In this document: in pieces, positions 42,082 to 49,833 of the stretch
Layout: each line of letters begins with the position of its first letter
How positions within the stretch are numbered: position 1 is the stretch's first letter
The notes under the pieces: generated by a model
Told to the model about the DNA's origin: nothing
Seen by the model: the letters and a program-made list of their open reading frames with translations, nothing else
Database searches by the model: none
Program-made: the position numbers and the translations under genes
Assembly: GCA_030615765.1 (NCBI GenBank)
Contig: JAUWYP010000009.1
Coordinates: 1-61,494 of the forward strand
Length of the DNA stretch: 61,494 bases
Source of the DNA: Dehalococcoidia bacterium
GTDB taxonomy: Bacteria > Chloroflexota > Dehalococcoidia > SM23-28-2
Direction of reading: 5' to 3'

Positions 42082-42363
42082 CTATTGAAAGCATTTAGCC
42101 ATTGGACCCGCAAGTTCCTCCGGAATTTGACCCGTATTGCGTATCTGAATCTCCAGCCTCGTGAACTCCTCTAGGCTAAACTCCTTCCGTATCTCGTCGA
42201 GCGCGCACGCGCACTGCTCTTGGGATGCTCCTTGTGCCGTGCAGGCGTCCATGAAATTTTGAGTAACAGAAGGTGGGTACTCTTGCCCTCCCTTGTCGCC
42301 AGCGCACGACGCGAACCCCAGCGCTAAGACGGTGGCTAGAATGGCGATCAACCTGAGCATCAT
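42082..42363 (-). CDS. Small cysteine-containing lipoprotein
   Basis: A 93-residue predicted lipoprotein: signal peptide MMLRLIAILATVLALGFASC with lipobox FASC (Cys20), then a short helical domain with Cys41, Cys52, Cys54 and Cys92 (DACTAQGASQEQCACALDEI). The paired Cys residues suggest disulphides or metal binding outside the membrane. Similar small secreted proteins are common and uncharacterised. AGGAGG sits five bases before the first ATG, overlapping the stop of the hydratase gene at 42373, so it is co-transcribed with it. Confidence 0.75.
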   Translation of the reverse strand: MMLRLIAILATVLALGFASCAGDKGGQEYPPSVTQNFMDACTAQGASQEQCACALDEIRKEFSLEEFTRLEIQIRNTGQIPEELAGPMAKCFQ

Positions 42364-42372
42364 GTTGGCCTC

Positions 42373-42807
42373 CTACTGCCCTCGGGAGGGCAGAGACACC
42401 ACGCCGGTGCCCGGCGTGGTCTTCTGCCCCTGGGGATTCTCGGCCCAAATCTGCAGTTCCACGATATTCTCGCCGTCCTGCCGAGACTTCTTGGTGATGC
42501 GGCCGTGGCAGACGACGTCCTCATTGACCATATCCATGCCGCGATACTGACAGGCTACGCGCTTGACGCGGCCCTGGTCGGCTACCCACTCGTGGAGGAG
42601 ACGGCCCAGCAGGGCGTGCTTGAGGGCGCCGTGGGTGATGCGGTCGGGCAGGCCGGTATTCTGGGCGAAGTCCTTGTCATAGTGGATCTGATAGAAGTCG
42701 CCGGAGCCGGCTGCCCACATCACCAGGCGCTGGGAGGTGCACTTCTCGGTGAGGGTGGGTATCTCCTGGCCCTCTTGTACGTCTTCGAAGTAGACCTGGT
42801 CGCTCAT
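42373..42807 (-). CDS. MaoC-like dehydratase, catalytic hot-dog domain
   Basis: A 144-residue R-specific enoyl-CoA hydratase-like hot-dog protein. The hydratase motif is present: SGDFYQIHYDKDFAQNTGLP, with catalytic Asp and His, and then THGALKHALLGR. It partners with the longer hot-dog protein encoded at 42896, an N-half/C-half pair as seen in two-subunit hydratases such as the ChsH1/H2 or HadAB types. A family B repeat (42832-42888) lies between the two genes. The substrate is probably a medium or branched enoyl-CoA. Confidence 0.85.
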   Translation of the reverse strand: MSDQVYFEDVQEGQEIPTLTEKCTSQRLVMWAAGSGDFYQIHYDKDFAQNTGLPDRITHGALKHALLGRLLHEWVADQGRVKRVACQYRGMDMVNEDVVCHGRITKKSRQDGENIVELQIWAENPQGQKTTPGTGVVSLPSRGQ

Positions 42808-42831
42808 GCTCTCTCCTCCTATCCCTCAGCC

Positions 42832-42888
42832 GTAGCTGCAGACCTTTAGGTCTGCGTTATCCAGGCAGGGCTGAAGCCCTGCAGCTAC
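42832..42888. repeat. Cruciform-type repeat, family B
   Basis: Outer inverted repeat GTAGCTGCA (42832-42840)/TGCAGCTAC (42880-42888) encloses two inner hairpins: GCAGACC-TTTA-GGTCTGC (42838-42855) and GCAGGGCT-GA-AGCCCTGC (42865-42882). The same plan recurs at 59320-59375, followed there by 38-bp tandem units. It sits between the two hydratase genes on the minus strand. Confidence 0.85.
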
Positions 42889-42895
42889 ACTCCTC

Positions 42896-43369
42896 CTAGT
42901 ACTGGATAAGGGTGCCACGGAACCTGGCGACCACTTTGCCCTCTTGGTTCTTGTAGGTGGTCTCGCCGGTGATGAGCAGCATCGGCCCGATGCTTGCCGT
43001 GCGCTCGGAGATGTCGGCGATCTTGGAGGTGGCGGTGAGGACGTCGCCGGCGCAGATCGGCTCATAGTACTCGATGTCGGTGCCGCCGTTGAGGATGCGG
43101 CGATAGGGGCTCTCGAAGGGCATGATATAGGCCGGGCGCAATGGTATGTCCGGCCTGTAGATCGGCTGGCCCAGGAAGCCCATGGGGGCCGGCAGGCTGC
43201 GATAGCCTTTGCTCTTGGCGTAGTCCTCGTCGTAGTAGATGAGGTCCGTATAGCCGACGGCGCGAGCGAACATGCGGACGGCCGTCTTGTCCACCTCGAT
43301 GGTGGCAGGTTCTGATTCCTGGCCGATGGCCGCGCGCATCTCGTCGGTTATTACTGAGGCTTCAGCCAT
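42896..43369 (-). CDS. FAS1-like/MaoC N-terminal hot-dog dehydratase
   Basis: A 157-residue hot-dog protein like the N-terminal half of two-subunit enoyl-CoA hydratases: MAEASVITDEMRAAIGQES at the start, RMFARAVGYTDLIYYDEDYA in the middle and a strand-rich end. It lacks the clear catalytic D..H pair of its partner at 42373, as expected for the non-catalytic half that shapes the substrate tunnel. I use the ATG ending at 43369 with GAGGAGGT six bases upstream; the longer frame to 43438 has no family similarity. It sits 65 bp after the PHP gene in the same direction. Confidence 0.82.
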   Translation of the reverse strand: MAEASVITDEMRAAIGQESEPATIEVDKTAVRMFARAVGYTDLIYYDEDYAKSKGYRSLPAPMGFLGQPIYRPDIPLRPAYIMPFESPYRRILNGGTDIEYYEPICAGDVLTATSKIADISERTASIGPMLLITGETTYKNQEGKVVARFRGTLIQY

Positions 43370-43434
43370 CTCTCTACCTCCTCGGGTAAACCTTGCATCT
43401 GCCTGAAGGAGCATACCCCAGGCAAGATAAGCCG

Positions 43435-44118
43435 TCAATCAATTGGCGGCGAGAGCCATGTCTGCTCTCTGGCTTCGGTCTTCGCTGTCAGATTCACGGC
43501 GTGAAAGCGACCGGCCTTGAGCTCCCGCACCAGGTCTTCTACATCGGCGATGGGACGCTGGAAGCGGGTGGCACAGGTGCCGACGTCGCTGAGCTCGTGG
43601 GCATCGCTGCCGGCGACGGCGGGCAGGCCCAGGCGAGCGCACAGTTGCCAGGAGAAGAGGTTCTCGTCGTCGTCGGCGCGACCGTTGATGGCCTCCACGG
43701 CGCACACGTGGCGGAAGGCTGGATGCGCTGCCGCCTGCTCCAGGGCCATCGTCCAGAAGTCATCGTCCATACGAAGGAGAGACGTGAGCCGGCGGTAGGG
43801 GTGGGGAGCGACAATCGCCCCGCCGGCCTCGGCCACGACCTGGGCCAGTTGTGCCACTGGGTGCATGCTGTCGACGTGGCGGTTGAGGCCGAAGACGAGG
43901 ACGTGGCCGTCCTCGGTGTTCAGCTCGATGGCGGGGATGACGAGGAAGTTGTGCCGTCTGGCCAGGTCGCGGACCTTGCGGGGCTCCCATACGGCATCGT
44001 GCTCGGTGAGGCAGACGCCGTCCAGGCCCACAGCCTTGGCCCTCTCGATGAGCTGATCGGGGGAGAGGAAGCTATCGTCTGAGAGGGGGAAGGTGTGGCA
44101 GTGGAGGTCGATGAGCAT
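43435..44118 (-). CDS. PHP-domain phosphoesterase
   Basis: A 227-residue PHP-family metal-dependent hydrolase. Motifs in order are IDLHCHTFPLSDD (HxH), CLTEHDAVWEP, VIPAIELNTEDGHVL, IVAPHPYRR, and near the end AGSDAHELSDVG, giving the usual three-metal site. PHP enzymes cleave phosphoesters, for example histidinol phosphate or short nucleic acids; the substrate here is not clear. It lies 3 bp after the aminotransferase stop, so the two are co-transcribed. Confidence 0.87.
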   Translation of the reverse strand: MLIDLHCHTFPLSDDSFLSPDQLIERAKAVGLDGVCLTEHDAVWEPRKVRDLARRHNFLVIPAIELNTEDGHVLVFGLNRHVDSMHPVAQLAQVVAEAGGAIVAPHPYRRLTSLLRMDDDFWTMALEQAAAHPAFRHVCAVEAINGRADDDENLFSWQLCARLGLPAVAGSDAHELSDVGTCATRFQRPIADVEDLVRELKAGRFHAVNLTAKTEAREQTWLSPPID

Positions 44119-44121
44119 TCC

Positions 44122-45372
44122 CTAGTCGCCGAACTGGTCCTTGACGACGCCGAAGGCGATCTCGGTGACCGCCAGGGCCTCGTCGATGTCGGCCTCCTTG
44201 TGGGCCGCCGACAGGAACCAGTTGTGGATGGGATGGAGAAAGACCCCCCGTCGACAGGCCTCGCTGCAGAACACGCGGCTGCGCTGAAAGCTTCCCCCAT
44301 CGGCGTCGAAGGTCATGAAGGGGATTGCCGGCGGCCCTGTCTGGGTGATGGCCAGGCTGAGGGAGCGCGCCTGCTGGTCGAAGCCCTGGCGGAGGCGGGT
44401 GCCCATCGCTTCCATCTGCTCGATGCCTCCCTCCTCACGCAGGGTGTTGATGGTGGCGATGGCGGCGGCCATGGGCACGGTGGCCGTCCAGAAGGTGCCG
44501 GTGAAGAAAATGCTTTGGGCCGCCTGGCGCAGCTCCTCACGACCGAGCCCTGCCACCAGGGCGTAGCCGTTAGCAATCGCCTTGCAGTAGCAGATGAGGT
44601 CCGGTCGCAGGCCGAGGAGCTCGCCGGAGCCGCCCAGGTGAAGGCGGAAGCCAGCCCGTATGTCGTCGAGGGAGAGGACGATGCCCTCTTCGTCGCAGAG
44701 CTGCCGCACGCCCTGGTGGAAGCCGGGGGCGGGCATCTCCAGGTCATGAACCAGGTCGTGCCGGAAGGGGCAGAGGATAAGAGCGGCGACGTCGCCCCGG
44801 TTCTCTGCCACCACCCGGCGCAGGTCGTCGAGGTCGTTGTAGCGGAAGGTGAGGACGTTGGCCCGGTCAGCAGCGGGGATTCCGGTGGGAGCCGGCGTGC
44901 ACCAGGGGTGAGAACCGTGGTAGGCACCAGCGGCCATGATTATCTTGTTGCGGCGGGTGTGGGCACGGGCGACGGCAAGCGACCAGCTTGTGACGTCCGA
45001 GCCATTCTTGGCATACATTACCCAGTCGGCGGCAGGCGTAATGTCGACGAGCAGCTCGGCCAGCTCTACCCAGACCTCGCCGGGCAGGTTGTAGGAGTCG
45101 CCCCGGCTGCGCTCGGCGGCCGCCGCCTCCTCGACCCGCGGGTGTTTGTGGCCGAGGACGATGGGTCCGTAGGAGCACATGAAGTCGATGTACTCGTTGC
45201 CGTCCACATCCCAGATGCGACAGCCTTCGCCGCGGGCCATAAAGCTTGGGTAGGCACCGGGCACGAGCAGCACCGGGCTCTTGTGGCCGTAGATCCCGCC
45301 GGGGATAACCTTGCGGGCGCGGGCCATCAGTTCCTCGCTGCGAGCGAAGTTGTAGAGATCATCAGGGGCCAT
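44122..45372 (-). CDS. Class III aminotransferase (glutamate-1-semialdehyde aminomutase-like)
   Basis: A 416-residue fold-type I PLP enzyme of class III, closest in appearance to HemL-type aminomutases: RARKVIPGGIYGHKSP, the DGNEYIDFMCSYGPIVLGHK core, and the PLP lysine in LICYCKAIANGYALVAG. The canonical HemL segment around the lysine (GKIIGGGLPVGAYGG) is replaced, so this is probably another transaminase acting on an amino acid or polyamine, not heme synthesis. I use the ATG ending at 45372, with GGAGGAG upstream. It is the first gene of a minus operon (transaminase, PHP, two hydratase halves, lipoprotein). Confidence 0.85.
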   Translation of the reverse strand: MAPDDLYNFARSEELMARARKVIPGGIYGHKSPVLLVPGAYPSFMARGEGCRIWDVDGNEYIDFMCSYGPIVLGHKHPRVEEAAAAERSRGDSYNLPGEVWVELAELLVDITPAADWVMYAKNGSDVTSWSLAVARAHTRRNKIIMAAGAYHGSHPWCTPAPTGIPAADRANVLTFRYNDLDDLRRVVAENRGDVAALILCPFRHDLVHDLEMPAPGFHQGVRQLCDEEGIVLSLDDIRAGFRLHLGGSGELLGLRPDLICYCKAIANGYALVAGLGREELRQAAQSIFFTGTFWTATVPMAAAIATINTLREEGGIEQMEAMGTRLRQGFDQQARSLSLAITQTGPPAIPFMTFDADGGSFQRSRVFCSEACRRGVFLHPIHNWFLSAAHKEADIDEALAVTEIAFGVVKDQFGD

Positions 45373-45483
45373 AATCACTCCTCCATCGACCAGTCTCTGC
45401 TACGGCGTCCGAGGGCAGACTCGCAAATAATGGGTCACGCTGGAAACGTTATCAAACCAGCGCCGCTGCCGCAAGAACGACGG

Positions 45484-45512
45484 TTGCTGCTGTGTATACC
45501 CTATGCTATACT
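45484..45512 (+). promoter_or_regulatory. Promoter of the nuo operon
   Basis: TTGCTG (45484-45489), a 17-bp spacer and TATACT (45507-45512), 42 bp before the nuoA start and divergent from the class III aminotransferase. Confidence 0.55.
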
Positions 45513-45553
45513 ACCGCGAAGTCAAACGGCGAATTTCACAAACAAGGCAGGGG

Positions 45554-45925
45554 ATGCTTTCCGACTACGGACAAGTAGGCTTTCTTCTGGCAGTTGCCAT
45601 CGCTTTCCCCCTGGCTGCTGTCTTCACCTCTTGGCTGCTCGTCCGCCTGCGCATCCGGGTCGACAAACCCAACCCCGTCAAGGAAGACACCTACGAGTGC
45701 GGCGTTACCACCGAGGGTAGCGCCTGGGTGCAGTTCAACTTCCGGTACTACTACTTCGCTCTGCTGTTCGTCATCTTCGATGTGGAGGCCGTTTTCCTCT
45801 ATCCCTGGGCGGTGGCCTTCGACAAGGTGGGCGTCTACGGTTTCGTGGAGGTGGTGACCTTCGTCATCATCCTGACCATCGGCCTGGTCTACGCCTGGCG
45901 GAAGAAGGCCCTGGAGTGGGTGTGA
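45554..45925 (+). CDS. nuoA: NADH-quinone oxidoreductase subunit A
   Basis: A small membrane subunit of complex I that contacts the quinone site and the first proton channel. The 123 residues hold three membrane helices and the family motif YECGVTTEGSAWVQFNFRYY, with FDVEAVFLYPWA further on. I choose the ATG at 45554 with AAGG six bases upstream over the ATG at 45503, which overlaps the -10 element. Only 26 bp separate it from nuoC: nuoB, which nearly always lies between them, is absent. Confidence 0.93.
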   Translation: MLSDYGQVGFLLAVAIAFPLAAVFTSWLLVRLRIRVDKPNPVKEDTYECGVTTEGSAWVQFNFRYYYFALLFVIFDVEAVFLYPWAVAFDKVGVYGFVEVVTFVIILTIGLVYAWRKKALEWV

Positions 45926-45951
45926 GAGCGGCAAGCGCTGGCTAGCGGGCG

Positions 45952-46443
45952 ATGTCGCGACTGCTTGACGGCCTGAAGGCGGGGGAGAGGGTTGGCCAAC
46001 ACGTCCCAGAGGCGGTGGTAGAGGCCACGCCCGAATGGGTATTGGTGCACCCCGAGAAGCTGGTGGCCGTGGCTACCTACCTGCGCGATGACAGCGAGCT
46101 GGACTTCCGCTTCCTCATCGGGGTGACTGGGGTGGACCATCTGGACCACTTCGAAGTGGTCTACCATCTTCAGTCCCTGACCCACAACCACATGCTGATC
46201 CTGAAGACACGGGCTCTTGACCACAAGGACCCGGAGGTGCCATCGCTGGTTTCGGTCTGGCGAGGAGCCGAGCTCCAGGAGCGAGAGGTGTACGACCTGA
46301 TGGGCGTCCGCTTCGTGGGCCACCCCGACCTGCGGCGGGTCTTCCTGTGGGAAGGATTCCCCGGGCATCCGCTGCGCAAGGACTGGCTGGGGATGCCGGG
46401 GGGCCTCACCCCAGGGCTGGGGAGATTCCCGCGCGAGGACTAG
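45952..46443 (+). CDS. nuoC: NADH-quinone oxidoreductase subunit C
   Basis: The NuoC 30-kDa-type subunit, 163 residues, part of the peripheral arm near the quinone site. The signature is [20 protein letters not shown] and [20 protein letters not shown], the conserved 30K motif. The C-terminus (LRKDW) is family-typical, and the tail carries no extra domain. Because nuoB is missing, this subunit directly follows NuoA in the operon. Confidence 0.93.
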   Translation: MSRLLDGLKAGERVGQHVPEAVVEATPEWVLVHPEKLVAVATYLRDDSELDFRFLIGVTGVDHLDHFEVVYHLQSLTHNHMLILKTRALDHKDPEVPSLVSVWRGAELQEREVYDLMGVRFVGHPDLRRVFLWEGFPGHPLRKDWLGMPGGLTPGLGRFPRED

Positions 46444-46453
46444 AGAGCGAGCC

Positions 46454-47557
46454 ATGAGCATGAGAACCGAGCCGTTCGTGGTGAACGTGGGCCCTCAGCA
46501 TCCCAGCACCCACGGCGTGTTTCGGCTGCGCCTCACTCTGGACGGCGAGAAGATCGTCGACGCCGAGATGGTGATGGGCTATCTTCACCGCAGCATGGAG
46601 AAGCTGGCCGAGGGGCGTACCTACACTCAGAACATACCCTTCACCGATCGCCTCGACTATCTGTCGGCTATGTCCAACAACCTGGCCTACTGCATGGCGG
46701 TGGAAAAGCTGATGGGCCTCGAGGTTCCCGAGCGGGGCCAGTTCCTGCGGGTGATCATGGCCGAGTTCCAGCGCATCGCCAATCACGCTATGGCCATCGG
46801 GTCCTTTACCATGGAGTGCGGCGTCTGGTTCACGCCGTTGATGTGGATGTTCCGCGAGCGGGAGAAGATCCTCGACCTGTTTGAGATGACCTGCGGCGCG
46901 CGCCTGACTACCAACTATGTGCGTATCGGCGGCGTTTCCTTCGACATCCCGCCCGAGTTCATGCCCGCCGCCTGGGCGCTGGTGAAGGAGCTGCCCGAGC
47001 GCATCGCCGAGTACGAGGACCTCCTGCTGGAGAACGAGATCATACTCGTTCGCTCGCGGGATGTCGGCGTTCTGCCGCCCGACCTGGCCATCGCCGCTTC
47101 GACGAGCGGGCCGGTGCTGCGGGGCAGCGGCGTGATGTGGGACGTCCGTAAGGCCGACCCCTACGCCGTCTACGACCGGCTGGACTTCGACATCCCGGTG
47201 GGCACCCGCGGCGATTGCTACGATCGCTTTCTGGTGCGTATGGAGGAGCTGCGTCAGAGCGTGCGCATCTTGGAGCAGGCCCTCGACATGCTGCCGGGCG
47301 GTCCGGCCAGTGTGCAGGTGCCGCTGGCTGTGCGACCGCCGGTGGGCGAGGCGTATGCTCGCATTGAGGCGCCGAAGGGGGAGCTGGGCTTCTACCTGGT
47401 GAGCGACGGTAGCCCCCATCCGCAGCGGTTTCACATCCGCTCTCCTTCTTACATCAATCTGACACCGCTGCGGGATATGGTGGTGGGCCTGACCATCCCC
47501 GACGCGATTATCACTCTGGGCAGTATCGACATCGTCCTGGGCGAGGTTGACCGCTGA
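46454..47557 (+). CDS. nuoD: NADH-quinone oxidoreductase subunit D
   Basis: The NuoD 49-kDa-type subunit, 367 residues, which forms the quinone cavity together with NuoB. The key His is present in [15 protein letters not shown], and the conserved Tyr region is [20 protein letters not shown]. The related [NiFe]-hydrogenase Cys ligands are absent, as in all NuoD proteins. Its last base is shared with the nuoH ATG (TGATG), so it is coupled to nuoH. Confidence 0.94.
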   Translation: MSMRTEPFVVNVGPQHPSTHGVFRLRLTLDGEKIVDAEMVMGYLHRSMEKLAEGRTYTQNIPFTDRLDYLSAMSNNLAYCMAVEKLMGLEVPERGQFLRVIMAEFQRIANHAMAIGSFTMECGVWFTPLMWMFREREKILDLFEMTCGARLTTNYVRIGGVSFDIPPEFMPAAWALVKELPERIAEYEDLLLENEIILVRSRDVGVLPPDLAIAASTSGPVLRGSGVMWDVRKADPYAVYDRLDFDIPVGTRGDCYDRFLVRMEELRQSVRILEQALDMLPGGPASVQVPLAVRPPVGEAYARIEAPKGELGFYLVSDGSPHPQRFHIRSPSYINLTPLRDMVVGLTIPDAIITLGSIDIVLGEVDR

Positions 47558-48798
47558 TGGTCTTCCTGGCCGAGTGGTGGGACCTGCGTGACCTGGGCAA
47601 CGCCGTTGGGGCGCTCCTGGAATGGCTGGGCGACCACGGCCCCGACTGGCTGCCCTACACTGTATCGGCGATCGTCGGCTCTATTGCCCTCCTTGTCTTC
47701 CTGGTGGTCAGCCTGCTCATGGTTGCCTGGGCGGAGCGGCGACTGATTGGCCGCATCCAGGCGCGAGTGGGCCCGAACAGGGTCGGGCCGTGGGGGTTGC
47801 TCCAGAGTGTCGCTGACGCTATCAAGATGCTCACCAAGGAAGCGATCACCAGCGCCAACACCGACCGCTGGGTCTTCTGGCTGGCGCCGATACTGGTGGC
47901 GGTTCCGGCGCTGGTGGTGTTCGCTGTCCTGCCTTTCAACGAGGGCATGGTCCTGGCCGACCTGAACGTCGGTGTCCTCTTCCTGGTCGCCATCGGCTCG
48001 GTCACCGCCATCCCCATATTCATGGCCGGCTGGTCCTCCAACAACAAGTTCTCTTTGATGGGGGCGATGCGGGAAGTGGCCATGCTGATCAGCTACGAGA
48101 TACCACAGGTGCTGGCTCTGCTGGGGGTGGTGATCTTTACCGGCACCATGAGGATGAGCGGCATTGTAGGTTGGCAGGACGAGCACAACACCTGGCTGAT
48201 CTTCCTGCAGCCGCTGGCCATTCTGATCTACTTCATTGCAGGCGCGGTGGAGATCAACCGCACGCCCACCGACATCGCCGAGGCGGAGTCGGAGATCGTG
48301 GCCGGCTACCACACCGAGTACTCGGGGATAAAGTTCGGCATGTTCTGGGTGGGTGAGTACTTTGCTGGCTTCGCCATCGCTGCCATCATCGCCACCCTCT
48401 ATCTGGGTGGCTGGACACTCTGGGGGCTGGAGGAGTGGGTACCGGGCTGGATGATCTTCCTGGTCAAGCTTTACGGTTTGTTTTGGCTCTTCATCTGGAT
48501 GCGGGGCACGCTGCCCCGCCTGCGCATCGACCAGCTCATGGGCTTCGCCTGGAAGTTCCTCCTGCCTCTGGCCCTGATTAACATCTTCTTTACCGGCCTG
48601 GAGGTTTTGCTCTGGCGGGAGAACGACCTGGCGGCGGAGGCGGTGTTGCCGGGCTTCGCCATCGCTAACCTGGTGCTGGCCGTAGTCCTGATAGTGGCGT
48701 GGGCTCAACTCCTGGGGCGGGGGCGGCCTCAGTACCGACCGACGCGGGCTCGGCTGGTCAAGGAGCTGGGTTCTGTCGTTTATGGGCAGGAGGCTTAA
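47557..48798 (+). CDS. nuoH: NADH-quinone oxidoreductase subunit H
   Basis: The membrane subunit linking the quinone site to the proton channels, 413 residues, with about eight to nine helices. Conserved elements are AERRLIGRIQARVGPNRVGP and the quinone-side loop EINRTPTDIAEAESEIVAGY followed by HTEYSG. nuoI, which normally follows, is not present: nuoJ starts 12 bp downstream. Confidence 0.94.
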   Translation: MVFLAEWWDLRDLGNAVGALLEWLGDHGPDWLPYTVSAIVGSIALLVFLVVSLLMVAWAERRLIGRIQARVGPNRVGPWGLLQSVADAIKMLTKEAITSANTDRWVFWLAPILVAVPALVVFAVLPFNEGMVLADLNVGVLFLVAIGSVTAIPIFMAGWSSNNKFSLMGAMREVAMLISYEIPQVLALLGVVIFTGTMRMSGIVGWQDEHNTWLIFLQPLAILIYFIAGAVEINRTPTDIAEAESEIVAGYHTEYSGIKFGMFWVGEYFAGFAIAAIIATLYLGGWTLWGLEEWVPGWMIFLVKLYGLFWLFIWMRGTLPRLRIDQLMGFAWKFLLPLALINIFFTGLEVLLWRENDLAAEAVLPGFAIANLVLAVVLIVAWAQLLGRGRPQYRPTRARLVKELGSVVYGQEA

Positions 48799-48810
48799 GG
48801 GAGCGCGCTG

Positions 48811-49302
48811 GTGGAAGACGTCGGTTCCATCGTAGCCTTCTGGGTGCTGTCGGCGGTGACGCTGGGGGCGGCCCTGATGGTGGTGGCCGTCCGCAACCTT
48901 ATTCACGCCGTCCTGTTCCTGATCTTGAGCTTCATCGGTGTGGCTGGCCTGTACGTCACGCTCTCCGCCGACTTCGTGGCGGTCACCCAGATCCTGATCT
49001 ACGTCGGCGCCATCTCTGTGCTCATCCTGTTCGCTATTCTCCTGACCCCGAGGGCGGCTCGCGATAACGCCGAGACCTTCCTCCAGGTGCCGGGCCTGGT
49101 GCTGGCGGCGCTGGTCGCGGTCACCATGGGGGCGATTGCCCTGGTCACCGACTGGAGTGAGGCTACCCACGGCCCCTTCTCGGAGACAGCCGAAGCTATC
49201 GGCGAGGCGCTCCTGGACAAGTATGTCCTGCCTTTCGAGATCGCCTCCGTGGTCCTGTTGGCGGCCATGGTGGGGGCGATCGTGCTGGTGCGGGAGGACT
49301 AG
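48811..49302 (+). CDS. nuoJ: NADH-quinone oxidoreductase subunit J
   Basis: A membrane subunit of about five helices, 163 residues. Helix 3 contains the conserved FVAVTQILIYVGAISVLILF (Tyr and the pi-bulge region). It starts at a GTG. It is directly followed by nuoK with 3 bp between, typical of the JK pair. Confidence 0.92.
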   Translation: MEDVGSIVAFWVLSAVTLGAALMVVAVRNLIHAVLFLILSFIGVAGLYVTLSADFVAVTQILIYVGAISVLILFAILLTPRAARDNAETFLQVPGLVLAALVAVTMGAIALVTDWSEATHGPFSETAEAIGEALLDKYVLPFEIASVVLLAAMVGAIVLVRED

Positions 49303-49305
49303 GCG

Positions 49306-49620
49306 GTGTCGGTGGAGCTGAGCCACTATCTCATGGTAGGGGCCATCCTCTTCTCCATCGGCCTGTATATGGCCCTGGCCAAGCGCAATGCCGTGGCCAT
49401 CCTCATGGGCATCGAGCTCATGTTCAACGCTGTGAACCTGACGCTGATCGCCTTCTCGCGCTTCGCCGAATCGCCCGAGCCGATCGCCGGGCATGTGTTC
49501 GTGGTGTTCGTGATTACGGTGGCGGCCGCGGAGGCAGCGCTGGCCCTGGCCCTGGCGGTGCTGGTCTACCGCAACCGGGAGACTATCGACATCGACAAGA
49601 TCAATCTGATGAGGTGGTAG
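49306..49620 (+). CDS. nuoK: NADH-quinone oxidoreductase subunit K
   Basis: A 104-residue MnhC/MrpC-like subunit with three membrane helices. The conserved glutamates lie in AILMGIELMFNAVNLTLIAF and in helix 3 (VAAAEAALALALAVLVYRN). It starts at a GTG. The next frame holds a small soluble protein gene before nuoL. Confidence 0.93.
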   Translation: MSVELSHYLMVGAILFSIGLYMALAKRNAVAILMGIELMFNAVNLTLIAFSRFAESPEPIAGHVFVVFVITVAAAEAALALALAVLVYRNRETIDIDKINLMRW

Positions 49621-49626
49621 GGCACT

Positions 49627-49824
49627 ATGTGGGTGGAGTTGATGGAGGTCAAGAACGCCTACATAGCCGAGGCCTGGAAGGAGCTGTTCAACGCCGAGGG
49701 TCTGGCCGTGCAAGTGGTGCCCCTATCGGGGGAGTGGAGCGAGGCCGGCGAGCTGGAGCCGCGCAAGCTGTACGTGCCTCAGGGCAAGCTGCACGTGGCC
49801 AAGGAGATCCTGAGGAAGATCTAG
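49627..49824 (+). CDS. DUF2007-like small protein inside the nuo operon
   Basis: A 65-residue soluble protein resembling DUF2007 (putative signal-transducing proteins): VELMEVKNAYIAEAWKELFNAEGLAVQVV, then KLYVPQGKLHVAKEILRKI. The pattern of an N-terminal strand-helix that ends in EGLAV and a closing A.EIL helix fits. It lies 6 bp after nuoK and 9 bp before nuoL, so it is surely co-transcribed. No known complex I subunit has this form. It could be an accessory or regulator of the complex. Confidence 0.75.
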   Translation: MWVELMEVKNAYIAEAWKELFNAEGLAVQVVPLSGEWSEAGELEPRKLYVPQGKLHVAKEILRKI

Positions 49825-49833
49825 AAGCGAACA

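Noticed and set aside
44122-45372. hemL (glutamate-1-semialdehyde aminomutase) for the class III aminotransferase
   Set aside because: The segment around the PLP lysine differs from HemL and no other heme genes are nearby.
47449-49713. 754-aa minus-strand ORF opposite nuoH-nuoK
   Set aside because: Antisense shadow rich in His, Gln and Asp. The plus strand carries conserved nuo genes.
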